Notes under the pieces: generated by a model
The model's input: the letters and a program-made list of their open reading frames with translations, nothing else
The model's database searches: none
What the model was told of the DNA's origin: nothing
Translations under genes and position numbers: made by a program
Part shown: positions 6,911 through 14,496 of the stretch, in pieces
Position numbering within the stretch: position 1 is the stretch's first letter
Layout: the number at the start of each line of letters is the position of its first letter
Origin: Chloroflexota bacterium
GTDB lineage: Bacteria > Chloroflexota > Limnocylindria > Limnocylindrales > CSP1-4
Reading direction: 5' to 3'
DNA length: 17,348 nt
Assembly (NCBI GenBank): GCA_021790715.1
Contig: JAJYGK010000091.1
Location: forward strand, 1 to 17,348

Positions 6911-7885
6911 TCAGGTCGGGTCCGGGTCTCCCGGTCCGGAGGGTGCGGTGCCGGCGGCCCGCGCCGTCGTCCCGTCCGCGGACCGCGCCGCATCGTCGGC
7001 ACGCGGCGGCGTCTCCCGGTCCGGCGCGACCTCCGCGCGCCGCGCGCGGAGCAGCTCGGGCTCGCGCTCGACGGCCAGGAGCGCGACCAGCTCGGCCGCA
7101 GCGACGAGCACCATGGCCGTCAGGTAGAACCAGAGCATCACCACGATCATGCCGGCGAGCGGGCCGTACGTCGACGCGTACGACGAGCGCGACACGTAGA
7201 GGGCGAACACCGCGGTCATCGCCAGCCATCCGGCGGCGAAGACCACGCCGCCCGCGAAGGTCCACCGCCACGGCGTCCGCACGTTGGGCGCCAGCCGGAA
7301 GACGATCGCTGCCGCTGCCGCGAGGACCGCGAACATGACCGGCCAGCGCAGCAGCACCAGCACGGCCGACGCGACCGCCCCGAGTCCGAGCCGGGCCGCC
7401 GCGTGCTCGATGAGCGATGTGCCGGCGACGAGGGCGATGAACGCGACGACGACCCCCGTGCCGGCGAGCACCGTGAGCAGCACTGCCACCCCGACGCGGG
7501 CGAGGAACGGCCTCGTCTCGCGCACCTCGTAGGCGCGGTTCATTGCGTCCATCAGCGCGTTCAGGCCGCCCGCCGCAGCGTAGATCGCGACGATCGCGCC
7601 GATCGAGAGCAGGTCGGGCTTCGGCCTGGCGACGATGGCCTGCAGCTGTGCCTCGATCGGGCCGGTCAGGCCGGCGGGGAACGCCCCCAGGATCGACTGC
7701 GCGAGGGGCTCCGTGGGGTTGCCCGTCTGCCCGCCCACGACCGCGCCGAGCGTGGCCAGGAAGATGCCGAACGGGAAGAGCGAGAGCAGGAACCGGAACG
7801 CGAGCTCGGCCGCGAGGCCCGTCAGGTCGTCGTCGAGGCAGCGCTGCACGTACCGGCGAACCGCCGCCACGATCTCGGCTCTCAT
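6911..7885 (-). CDS. YihY/BrkB-family membrane protein
   Basis: About 324-aa integral membrane protein with six predicted TM segments. Family landmarks are visible: near the N-terminus a DDD-LTGLAAELAF block leads into the first TM (LLSLFPFGIFLATLGAVVG). A central LLSIGAIVAIYAAAGGLNALMDAMNRAYEV block follows, then the C-terminal region YASTYGPLAGMIVVMLWFYL followed by LVAAAELVALL. The family was once called ribonuclease BN in error; its role is uncertain, with proposals in envelope integrity and transport. The last 60 residues are polar and disordered-looking (Arg, Asp, Pro, Ala). The ATG at 7885 is preferred because it begins at the conserved amphipathic N-terminus; a GTG at 7903 in the same frame is an alternative, and neither has a convincing ribosome binding site. 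It may be co-transcribed with the 62-aa gene 57-75 bases upstream. Confidence 0.9.
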   Translation of the reverse strand: MRAEIVAAVRRYVQRCLDDDLTGLAAELAFRFLLSLFPFGIFLATLGAVVGGQTGNPTEPLAQSILGAFPAGLTGPIEAQLQAIVARPKPDLLSIGAIVAIYAAAGGLNALMDAMNRAYEVRETRPFLARVGVAVLLTVLAGTGVVVAFIALVAGTSLIEHAAARLGLGAVASAVLVLLRWPVMFAVLAAAAAIVFRLAPNVRTPWRWTFAGGVVFAAGWLAMTAVFALYVSRSSYASTYGPLAGMIVVMLWFYLTAMVLVAAAELVALLAVEREPELLRARRAEVAPDRETPPRADDAARSADGTTARAAGTAPSGPGDPDPT

Positions 7886-7907
7886 GAGCGCGCAGTACAC
7901 CACGACC

Positions 7908-7934
7908 CGGGCCCGGCCATGTTCCGCGGGCCCG
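7908..7934 (-). other. Weak stem-loop before the yihY-like gene
   Basis: CGGGCCCG occurs at 7908-7915 and again at 7927-7934. Since the 8-mer is its own reverse complement, the two copies can form an 8-bp stem with an 11-base loop. It sits between the 62-aa gene and the YihY gene and could reduce read-through or mask the YihY start. GC-rich palindromes of this size can occur by chance. Confidence 0.25.
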
Positions 7935-7960
7935 CAGTGCGGCGGCAGCGCCGTCCGCGA

Positions 7961-8149
7961 TCAGCGCTGGAAGACGGCCACCCGATGGCGCTCGCCGGCG
8001 ATCGCGTCCAGCCGGGCGATCAGCCGCTTCAGCCGGTCGATGAGATCCGGGTCGTCCTCAGCCTGGAGCATCAGCGACAGGGACGACCGGATGAGCTCGA
8101 CGTCCTCGAGCGACAACTCGACGGTGACGACGTTCCCGATTGCCTCCAC
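7961..8149 (-). CDS. Small acidic helical protein of unknown function
   Basis: 62-aa protein with no family I recognise. The GTG start at 8149 is preceded by AGGAGG at a 7-base spacing, the best Shine-Dalgarno in the window, which strongly supports translation. After a short strand-like N-terminus (NVVTVELS), the chain is Leu/Asp/Glu/Arg-rich: LEDVELIRSSLSLMLQAE, then DDPDLIDRLKRLIARLDAI, most likely two amphipathic helices forming a hairpin. No signal peptide, TM segment or cysteines. It sits 92 bases downstream of the KdpD-N gene on the same strand. TACGAT on the - strand (8172-8177) would fit as a -10 element, so it may have its own promoter rather than belong to the Kdp operon. A small dimeric regulatory or adaptor protein is possible, but function is unknown. 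Confidence 0.8.
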   Translation of the reverse strand: MEAIGNVVTVELSLEDVELIRSSLSLMLQAEDDPDLIDRLKRLIARLDAIAGERHRVAVFQR

Positions 8150-8241
8150 CGCGGAGCCTCCTCTCGTCGCGATCGTACCGGTCTCCCGGGCGCGGGCATA
8201 GGGCCGACCGGGCCGCCGGAACTCCCGGACGTCGGCAGCGG

Positions 8242-9429
8242 TCAGGGGCGGGCCGACCGGGTCGGCGCCCCCGCGGCCGCGGCCACCACGTGGATCTCGA
8301 CGTCCGGCAGCCGCTCGACCAGGCGGTCCACCATGGAGCGCTCGAGCGCTCGCCGGATGCCGCCGCCGGGACGGTGGGGCAGCACGATGTGGGTGACGCC
8401 TCGCGCCCGGGCGACGCGCTCCAGCCCGTCGACCTCGTCGTCCGCCTGCACGCGCACGACGTCCGCGCCCAGGTCGATCGCGTCGTCGAGCATTTCCTGC
8501 ACGTCCCGGGCGTGGTCGTACGTCATGTGCACGGACCGCGGCGTCTCCACGACGACGGCCGCCAGCGCCGCGTGCAGGGCGCCCGCGAGCTTCCCGGCCC
8601 GTCGCACCGCGCGTGCACAGGCGGGGCTGTCGTCGACCAGGACGAGCACCCGCTCCGTGACCAGCGGCAGGTCGGCGCCGGCCGCCGAGCCCTCGAGCTG
8701 ACCCTCCACGCGCTCGGCGGCCAGCCGCAGGGAGAGCTCGCGCAGCGCGGTCAGGTTCGCCTCGGTGAAGAACCGGTCGAGCGCGATCGCCGCGCGGTCA
8801 GGCGGGTAGACGTTGCCGTGCCGCATCCGCTGGCGCAGGGCGTGGGGGCTGATGTCCACCAGCTCGATCTCGTCGGCACGGCGGAGGACCTCGTCCGGGA
8901 CGCGCTCGTGCACCGGCGCGCCGGTGATCGTCGCGACCGCGTCGGCCATGCTCTCGAGGTGCTGGACGTTCAGGGTGCTGATGACGTGGATCCCCGCCTC
9001 GCGGATCGCCTCCACGTCCTCCCAGCGCTTCGCGCGGGGCGAGCCGGGGACGTTCGTGTGGGCCAGCTCGTCGATGAGGGCCACCGTGGGCCGCCGGGCG
9101 ATCACCGCGTCGGTGTCCATCTCCTCGACGACCACGCCGCGGTACTCGATCCGCCGGCGCTCCACGACCTCCAGGCCCTCGAGGAGATCGATCGTGCGCG
9201 GCCTCCCGTGCGGCTCCACGAAGCCGACCACGAGATCGGTGCCGCGGTCGACCCGGCGGTGCGCCTCCTCGAGCATGCGGTACGTCTTGCCGACGCCGGG
9301 CGCCATGCCGATGTAGACGCGCAGCCGCCCGCGCCGTGTTTCACCCTCGGCACGCACGCGTGCCAGCATCTCCTCGCCGGTCGGCCGGACGTCGAAGGCA
9401 TCCCGCTCGAGATCGATCGACTGGCTCAT
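8242..9429 (-). CDS. kdpD: KdpD N-terminal half: KdpD domain plus USP domain, no kinase
   Basis: 395-aa soluble protein equal to the cytosolic N-terminal half of KdpD. The KdpD sensor domain spans about 28-240, with Walker A GMAPGVGKT (41-49), a Walker B-like ALIDELAHTN stretch (117-126) and the conserved blocks GFVEPHGRP and TLNVQHLES. A universal-stress-protein-like domain follows (about 258-388: VLVLVDDSP at its start, THIVLPHRP near its end). The protein then stops: the DUF4118 membrane domain and histidine kinase of full-length KdpD (about 900 aa in E. coli) are absent and are encoded separately at 15581-17164; together the two add up to a normal KdpD length. In full-length KdpD this half binds nucleotide and tunes kinase/phosphatase output. 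Here it must act in trans, which is inference; truncated KdpD proteins of this kind are known in cyanobacteria. It starts 10 bases after kdpC with GAGGG upstream, so it is the last gene of the operon. Confidence 0.93.
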   Translation of the reverse strand: MSQSIDLERDAFDVRPTGEEMLARVRAEGETRRGRLRVYIGMAPGVGKTYRMLEEAHRRVDRGTDLVVGFVEPHGRPRTIDLLEGLEVVERRRIEYRGVVVEEMDTDAVIARRPTVALIDELAHTNVPGSPRAKRWEDVEAIREAGIHVISTLNVQHLESMADAVATITGAPVHERVPDEVLRRADEIELVDISPHALRQRMRHGNVYPPDRAAIALDRFFTEANLTALRELSLRLAAERVEGQLEGSAAGADLPLVTERVLVLVDDSPACARAVRRAGKLAGALHAALAAVVVETPRSVHMTYDHARDVQEMLDDAIDLGADVVRVQADDEVDGLERVARARGVTHIVLPHRPGGGIRRALERSMVDRLVERLPDVEIHVVAAAAGAPTRSARP

Positions 9430-9439
9430 GCGGCCGCCC

Positions 9440-10033
9440 TCATCGGATCAGCCCGTCCAGGTACAGGTTGAGCTCCAGGACGTTGACGGCCGGCTCGCCC
9501 AGGAAGCCCAGGATGGGCTGCTGCGTGAAGCGCGCGACGGCTGCCTGCACGGCCGCGACGCTCATGCCGCGCGCCTTCGCCACGCGGTCCACCTGGTACG
9601 CGGCGGCCTGCGGGCTGATGTCGGGATCCAGCCCGGAGGCCGAGCTGGTCACCAGATCGACCGGCACGGGGCCGCCGCCGTTGGCCTTCTGGAGCGCATC
9701 CACGCGCTGGACGACGTGCTGGATGAGGGTGGCGCTCGTCGGCCCCAGGTTGCTGGCGCCGGAATGGCTCGCGGCGTAGCCGTGCGGGTTGGCGCTCGAC
9801 GTGGCCGCCGACGGCCGCCCCCAGAAGTACTGCGGCTCGTCGAAGTACTGGCCGATCAGCGCGGAGCCCACGGTCTTCCCATTCACGACGATCATCGACC
9901 CGTTCGCCTGCGATGGGAAGACGGCCTGGGCCACGACGGTGACGATGGCCGGGTAGATCACGCCGGTGATGACGGTCATCGCGATGAGCAGCGTCACGGC
10001 GGGGAACAGCCGGTGACGCAGGAATCTGGTCAT
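9440..10033 (-). CDS. kdpC: K+-transporting ATPase subunit C
   Basis: 197-aa KdpC, normal length. One N-terminal TM helix (about 9-38: LFPAVTLLIAMTVITGVIYP) anchors a soluble domain. Signature blocks are present: QYFDEPQYFWGRPSAA, SGASNLGPTSATLI, and the highly conserved SGLDPDISPQAAAYQVDRVA. The C-terminus LGFLGEPAVNVLELNLYLD matches the usual end. KdpC sits in the membrane with KdpA and stabilises the KdpFABC complex, influencing ATP and K+ affinity. The ATG at 10033 follows kdpB by 9 bases with AGGA upstream. Order A-B-C is canonical. Confidence 0.97.
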   Translation of the reverse strand: MTRFLRHRLFPAVTLLIAMTVITGVIYPAIVTVVAQAVFPSQANGSMIVVNGKTVGSALIGQYFDEPQYFWGRPSAATSSANPHGYAASHSGASNLGPTSATLIQHVVQRVDALQKANGGGPVPVDLVTSSASGLDPDISPQAAAYQVDRVAKARGMSVAAVQAAVARFTQQPILGFLGEPAVNVLELNLYLDGLIR

Positions 10034-10042
10034 GATCCGGTC

Positions 10043-12220
10043 CTATGCGAGGTGGAGGGCGGACACCACGAGGTCCACCGCCTTGATGCCGATGAACGGC
10101 GCCACGATCCCGCCCAGCCCGTAGAAGAGCAGGTTGCGCTGGAGCAGGACGCTCGCCGGCGCGGGCCGGAACGAGACGCCGCGGAGCGCCAGCGGGACGA
10201 GCGCGATGATGATCAGCGCGTTGAAGATGACCGCCGACAGGATCGCGCTCTCGGGCGTCGCGAGGCCCATGACGTTGAGCGCCCCGAGCTGCGGATAGAC
10301 GCTCGCGAACAGGGCGGGCACGATCGCGAAGTACTTCGCGACGTCGTTCGCGATCGAGAACGTCGTGATCGACCCGCGCGTGATGAGCAGCTGCTTGCCG
10401 ATCGCGATGACCTCCAGCAGCTTGGTCGGATCCGAGTCGAGGTCGACCATGTTGGCCGCCTCCTTGCACGCCGACGTGCCGCTGTTCATCGCCAGCCCCA
10501 CGTCGGCCTGGGCGACCGCCGGCGCGTCGTTCGTGCCGTCGCCGGTCATCGCGACGAGATGGCCGTCCGCCTGCTGGGCGCGGATGAAGGCCAGCTTGTC
10601 CTCCGGCTTCGCCTCGGCGATGAAGTCGTCGACCCCGGCCTCGCGCGCAATGCTCGCCGCCGTGCGCGGGTTGTCGCCGGTCACCATGACGGTCCGGATG
10701 CCCATCTTCCGGAACTGCTCGAACCGGGCGGGCAGCCCTTCCTTGACGGTGTCCTTGAGTTCGATCACGCCGAGCGCGCGGCCGTCGTTCCGCAGCGCGA
10801 GCGGGGTCGCGCCGCGGTCGGAGATCGCCTCGGTCTCGGCCAGCACCTCGGGGGGCATCGCGCCGTCGAGATCGGCCCCGATCGAGTCGACCGCGCCCTT
10901 CAGGACGAGCGTGCCGTCGGACGTCCGCACGCCGCTCGTCCGGGTCTCGGCGCGGAAGGGGATCTCCTCCGCGATCGTGCCGGCCAGCGCCCGGTAGCCG
11001 GCCTCGTCGTCCGGGCCGGCGGCCTCGTGCAGCTCGCCCAGCCGGGTGCGCGCCAGCAGGACCACCGAGCGGCCCTCCGGCGTCTCGTCCCGGATCGACG
11101 AGACGAGCGCCGCGCGCACGGCGTCTGCCTCCGAGACCCCGGGTGCCGGCGTGATGGCCGCGGCGAGCCGGTTGCCGTACGTGATCGTGCCCGTCTTGTC
11201 GAGCAGGATCACGTCGACGTCACCGGACGCCTCGACCGCGCGCCCGCTCATGGCGAGCACGTTGAACCGCGCGACGCGGTCCATGCCGGCGATCCCGATC
11301 GCCGAGAGCAGCCCGCCGATCGTGGTCGGGATCAGGCACACGAGGAGCGCGACCAGCGCCGTGGTGGAGACCGTGGTGCCGGCGTACTGCCCGAACGGCC
11401 GCAGCGTCACGACCGCCATCAGGAAGATGACGGTCAGGCCGGCCAGCAGGATCGCCAGGGCGATCTCGTTCGGCGTGCGCTGCCGCTTCGCGCCTTCGAC
11501 GAGTCCGATCATGCGGTCCAGGAACGTCTCGCCGGGGTTGGCCGTCACGCGGACGACCAGCCGGTCGCTCGTGAGCGTCGTGCCGCCGGTGACCGAGCTG
11601 CGGATGTCGGTGCCGGGCTCCTTCAGGACGGGCGCCGACTCGCCGGTGATGGCCGCCTCGTTGACGAAGCCGACGCCCTCGATGACGTCTCCATCGCCGG
11701 CGATCGTCTCGCCCTCCTCGACCACGATCACGTCGCCCTTGCGGAGCTCGGAGGAGCCGACGTCCTCCGTCGTCCCATCCGAGCGGCGTCGGTGGGCGAT
11801 CGTCTCCGAGCGGGTGCGACGGAGCGATGCCGCCTGCGCCTGCCCGCGCGCCTCGGCCAGCGCCTCGGCGTAGTTCGCGAAGAGCACCGTGAACCACAGC
11901 CAGATCGCGATCTGCAGCTGGAAGCCGGCCCCGGACGGACCGTGCACCGGCTCGAGGCCGGTGATGTTGGCCGCCCAGATCAGCGTCACGAGGGCGGCGG
12001 TCAGCTCGACCACGAACATGACGGGGTTGCGGATCAGCCGGCGCGGATCGAGCTTGGCGAACGCGGGTCCGATCGCGCTGCGCAGGAACTCGGGGTCGAG
12101 GATGCCGCGCGTGGGCGGCGGCGTGGGTCCCGGCTTCGCGCCGCGCAGCGAGACGAACCGCTGGAAGCGGCGCGTGCCGCGGCGGAGCTCGATCGACATG
12201 AGGGAACGCGTGGCGGTCAC
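10043..12220 (-). CDS. kdpB: K+-transporting P-type ATPase subunit B
   Basis: 725-aa catalytic subunit, a P-type ATPase that hydrolyses ATP to drive K+ import through KdpA. Actuator motif TGES is at 192-195 (the Ser corresponds to the inhibitory phosphorylation site known in E. coli KdpB). Phosphorylation motif DKTGT has Asp341, and the hinge motif TGDGTNDAP begins at 559. The KdpB-specific segment NSGTSACKEAANMVDLDSDPTKLLEVI is visible in part (NSGTSACKEAANMVD). The chain is about 40 residues longer than E. coli KdpB, mostly a basic, Pro-rich N-terminal extension (about 1-45). The GTG at 12220 forms a GTGA overlap with the kdpA stop and has GGAAAGG upstream; an ATG at 12199 has no ribosome binding site and is rejected. 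Identification is certain. Confidence 0.97.
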   Translation of the reverse strand: MTATRSLMSIELRRGTRRFQRFVSLRGAKPGPTPPPTRGILDPEFLRSAIGPAFAKLDPRRLIRNPVMFVVELTAALVTLIWAANITGLEPVHGPSGAGFQLQIAIWLWFTVLFANYAEALAEARGQAQAASLRRTRSETIAHRRRSDGTTEDVGSSELRKGDVIVVEEGETIAGDGDVIEGVGFVNEAAITGESAPVLKEPGTDIRSSVTGGTTLTSDRLVVRVTANPGETFLDRMIGLVEGAKRQRTPNEIALAILLAGLTVIFLMAVVTLRPFGQYAGTTVSTTALVALLVCLIPTTIGGLLSAIGIAGMDRVARFNVLAMSGRAVEASGDVDVILLDKTGTITYGNRLAAAITPAPGVSEADAVRAALVSSIRDETPEGRSVVLLARTRLGELHEAAGPDDEAGYRALAGTIAEEIPFRAETRTSGVRTSDGTLVLKGAVDSIGADLDGAMPPEVLAETEAISDRGATPLALRNDGRALGVIELKDTVKEGLPARFEQFRKMGIRTVMVTGDNPRTAASIAREAGVDDFIAEAKPEDKLAFIRAQQADGHLVAMTGDGTNDAPAVAQADVGLAMNSGTSACKEAANMVDLDSDPTKLLEVIAIGKQLLITRGSITTFSIANDVAKYFAIVPALFASVYPQLGALNVMGLATPESAILSAVIFNALIIIALVPLALRGVSFRPAPASVLLQRNLLFYGLGGIVAPFIGIKAVDLVVSALHLA

Positions 12221-13932
12221 GGGAAGACCTTTCCGGCATTCAGCAGGAGCTGCTCGACGATCGGCCCGAGCGAGAGAGCGGGGAAGAAGGTGAGCGCGCC
12301 GACGATGACCACGACGCCGATGAGCAGCACGACCCACAGGACGCCCGTGGTCGGGAACGTGCCGAGCGACGCGGCGACGCGGCGCTTGGCGGCCATCGAA
12401 CCGGCCAGGGCCAGGATCGGGATGATCATCCCGTACCGCCCGATGAGCATCGCGAGCGCGCCGGTGATGTTGTAGAAGGCCGTGTTGCCGTCGAGACCGG
12501 CGAACGCGGAGCCGTTGTTGCCCGTCTGGCTCGAGAACGCGTAGAGGATCTCGCTGAAGCCGTGCGGCCCCGCGTTGAGGGGGCCGGCGAGGCCGGGCTT
12601 CGTGACCGTCGCGAGCGCGGTGAAGCCGAGGATGCTGGCGCCGAGCACCAGCGCCGTCAGCATCGCCATCTTGATCTCGTACGCCTCGACCTTCTTGCCG
12701 AGGTATTCCGGCGTGCGGCCGACCATCAGCCCGGCGATGAAGACGGCGAGGATCGCGCCGATCGTCAGCATCCCGTACATGCCGGCGCCGATCCCGCCCG
12801 GCGTGATCTCGCCGAGCTCCATGTTGAAGAGCGGCACGAGCCCGGTCAGCGGCATCAGGCTGTCGTGCGCCGCGATCACCGCGCCGGTGCTCGTGCCGGT
12901 GGTGACGGCCGCGAAGAGCCCGCTGACGGCCGAGCCGAAGCGGACCTCCTTGCCCTCCATGTTGCCGAGGCCCGCCTGCAGCACGCCCGAGGGGAAGAGC
13001 GGGTTGCCGGCGTACTCGAGGTGCATGGCGGCCACCGCGCCGACGAGCAGGATGAGCCCCATCGCCGCGAAGATCGTCCAGCCCTGCCGCTGATCGCCGG
13101 CGTACTTCCCGAACGTGTAGGTCAGCGAGAACGCCGTCAGCAGGATGGCGAACATCTCGAGCCAGTTCGTCAGCCCGTTGGGATTCTCGAACGGATGGGC
13201 GGAGTTGGCGTTGAAGAAGCCGCCGCCGTTGTTGCCCATCTCCTTGATCCATTCCTGGGAGGCGACGGGCCCGATGGCGATCGTCTGGACCGCGCCCTGC
13301 AGGGTGTGCGCGACCTGCGCCGGCTGCCAGGTCTGCGGCACGCCCTGCGAGACGAGGACGAGCGCCCCCACGATCGAGACCGGCAGCAGCACGTAGAGGA
13401 CGCCGCGCGTGAGGTCCACCCAGTAGTTGCCGAGCGTCTTCGCGCTGCGGCGCGTGAGCCCGCGGAAGAGGGCGATCGCGATGGCCATCCCGGTCGCGGC
13501 CGACGTGAAGTTGCGGACGGCCAGCACGCCGGCCTGGCTGAGGTAGGTCGCGGCCGTCTCGCCCGCGTAGTTCTGCCAGTTCGTGTTCGTCTCGAAGCTG
13601 ACCGACGTGTTGAAGGCGAGGGCCGGCGACATGTTGGGGATGCCGCCCTGGTTGAGGGGCAGGATCGCCTGGAGGCGGAGGACCACGTAGCCGGCCACGA
13701 TCGCGACCGCGGCCATGACCAGCACCGAGACCGCGTAGCCCTTCCAGTCCATCTCGCCCGCCTCGTCGATCCCGCAGACGCGGTAGACGGCCCGCTCGAC
13801 CGGCCGCAGGACGGGGCTCAGGAAGACCCGGTCGCCCTCCATCACGCGGTAGATGTAGGTGCCGAACAGGGGCGTGGCGAGCAGCACCGCGGCCGCGAGC
13901 GTGACCAGCGTCAGGACGTCGCCGACGGTCAT
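12217..13932 (-). CDS. kdpA: K+-transporting ATPase subunit A
   Basis: 571-aa K+-translocating subunit, a member of the superfamily of K+ transporters with four pore-loop repeats. Pore segments: P1 NTSVSFETNTNWQ (about 108-120, whose Gln120 matches selectivity residue Gln116 of E. coli); P2 EMGNNGGGFFNANSAHPFENP region (about 231-251); P3 around TGTSTGAVIAAHDSLMPL; P4 FSSQTGNNGSAFAGL. All four are intact, so selective K+ binding is expected. It forms the intramembrane tunnel to KdpB. The ATG at 13932 is two bases after the kdpF stop, with GAGGA 10 bases upstream; its stop overlaps the kdpB start. Length and motif order match the family. Confidence 0.97.
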   Translation of the reverse strand: MTVGDVLTLVTLAAAVLLATPLFGTYIYRVMEGDRVFLSPVLRPVERAVYRVCGIDEAGEMDWKGYAVSVLVMAAVAIVAGYVVLRLQAILPLNQGGIPNMSPALAFNTSVSFETNTNWQNYAGETAATYLSQAGVLAVRNFTSAATGMAIAIALFRGLTRRSAKTLGNYWVDLTRGVLYVLLPVSIVGALVLVSQGVPQTWQPAQVAHTLQGAVQTIAIGPVASQEWIKEMGNNGGGFFNANSAHPFENPNGLTNWLEMFAILLTAFSLTYTFGKYAGDQRQGWTIFAAMGLILLVGAVAAMHLEYAGNPLFPSGVLQAGLGNMEGKEVRFGSAVSGLFAAVTTGTSTGAVIAAHDSLMPLTGLVPLFNMELGEITPGGIGAGMYGMLTIGAILAVFIAGLMVGRTPEYLGKKVEAYEIKMAMLTALVLGASILGFTALATVTKPGLAGPLNAGPHGFSEILYAFSSQTGNNGSAFAGLDGNTAFYNITGALAMLIGRYGMIIPILALAGSMAAKRRVAASLGTFPTTGVLWVVLLIGVVVIVGALTFFPALSLGPIVEQLLLNAGKVFP

Positions 13933-13934
13933 GC

Positions 13935-14024
13935 TCAGAAGTCCTCGGGGCGCAGCAGCGCCCAGAGCAGGTAGACGAAGACGAAGAGGACCAGGACGCC
14001 CGCCAGGATGTCGAGCGGGTTCAT
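13935..14024 (-). CDS. kdpF: K+-transporting ATPase subunit F
   Basis: 29-aa single-TM peptide (start MNPLDILAG, TM about 5-24, end LLRPEDF). The C-terminal pattern of a Tyr-Leu-x-x-Ala-Leu-x-x-x-Glu-x-Phe type matches KdpF (E. coli ends YALINAEAF), and the location two bases ahead of kdpA is canonical. KdpF acts like a lipid-like stabiliser between KdpA and KdpB. Its ATG overlaps the stop of the preceding 29-aa TM peptide (ATGA, 14021-14024), so translation is likely coupled. Too short for many gene finders. Confidence 0.93.
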   Translation of the reverse strand: MNPLDILAGVLVLFVFVYLLWALLRPEDF

Positions 14025-14110
14025 GCTCGTACCCGGTCGCAGAGGACGAGATACAGCGAGAAGGCGATCGCGCATCCGATCCCGATCAGCAGGATCCCGA
14101 GGTCGCTCAT
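14021..14110 (-). CDS. 29-aa single-TM peptide upstream of kdpF
   Basis: Starts MSDLGILLIG and ends VLCDRVRA, with one strongly hydrophobic helix (about 4-23) and a short basic C-terminus: a membrane micropeptide with N-out/C-in charge pattern. It overlaps the receiver gene by ATGA on one side (14107-14110) and kdpF by ATGA on the other (14021-14024), so although it lacks its own clear Shine-Dalgarno it is very likely translated by coupling. It is not itself KdpF: the KdpF C-terminal signature is absent and a clear kdpF follows. I recall comparable short ORFs ending in a (L/F)C(D/E)R(L/V) pattern before kdpF in other genomes, but cannot verify this here. A second small stabilising subunit of KdpFABC, or a coupling peptide to the regulators, are possible roles; both are inference. 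Confidence 0.72.
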   Translation of the reverse strand: MSDLGILLIGIGCAIAFSLYLVLCDRVRA

Positions 14111-14496
14111 GAGTGGAGTGGTGCATCCTCCGTGCTGAGCAGCCGCTCGACGGTGTCGAGCAGCGTGTCGAGCGGGAACGGCTTGGGCAGGTAGCCGGCG
14201 ACGCCGAACTCCGCCAGCCGGCCCGGGCGGACGGGCAGCGCGCTCTCGATCACCACGGGCGGCGAGCCCGCGCCGACGAGCGCGTCGCCGCGCAGCAGGT
14301 CCCAGCCGGTCTCGCCCGGCAGGTTGATGTCGAGGATCACGAGCCGGGGAGGCGCCCCGCGCCGCAGCGCGTCGGCGGCCTCCTCCGCGGAGGCCGCTTC
14401 GACCACCTCGTACCCCCGCGCCCGCAGCTGGCGGGCGAGGATCGGACGCAGGAGCTCGTCGTCCTCGACGAGCAGCAGGCGCCGTCCGGCCGTCAC
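14107..14496 (-). CDS. Stand-alone receiver-domain response regulator (CheY-like)
   Basis: 129-aa single receiver domain with no output domain. Acidic pocket Glu11-Asp12-Asp13 (LLLVEDDELLRP), phosphoacceptor Asp56 (LVILDINLPGETGWDLL), Ser85 at the switch position (VVIESAL) and Lys105 in YLPKPF. All catalytic residues are present, so phosphotransfer is expected. The GTG at 14496 overlaps the stop of the 89-aa gene (GTGA) and has GGCGGGA 7 bases upstream. Position inside a kdp operon next to a complete kdpD-type kinase and kdpE is unusual: it may be a phosphate sink for the KdpD kinase, an allosteric partner, or act post-translationally on the pump. A Pro-rich insert around 86-92 (ALPVRPGRL) replaces the usual alpha4 entry. 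Receiver identity is sure; role is inferred. Confidence 0.93.
   Translation of the reverse strand: MTAGRRLLLVEDDELLRPILARQLRARGYEVVEAASAEEAADALRRGAPPRLVILDINLPGETGWDLLRGDALVGAGSPPVVIESALPVRPGRLAEFGVAGYLPKPFPLDTLLDTVERLLSTEDAPLHS

Noticed and set aside
4893..7127. A long + strand open frame opposite the DHA2 exporter and marR
   Set aside because: Low-complexity Arg/Asp/Glu/His-rich translation, antisense to recognised genes, no ribosome binding site.
12197..12199. ATG start for kdpB at 12199
   Set aside because: No ribosome binding site, whereas the GTG at 12220 has GGAAAGG and overlaps the kdpA stop.
9428..12475. A frame open for over 1000 codons on the + strand opposite kdpC and kdpB
   Set aside because: It is the antisense of certain Kdp genes, its translation is Arg/Asp/Gly/His-rich without domains, and long open antisense frames are expected in GC-rich DNA.
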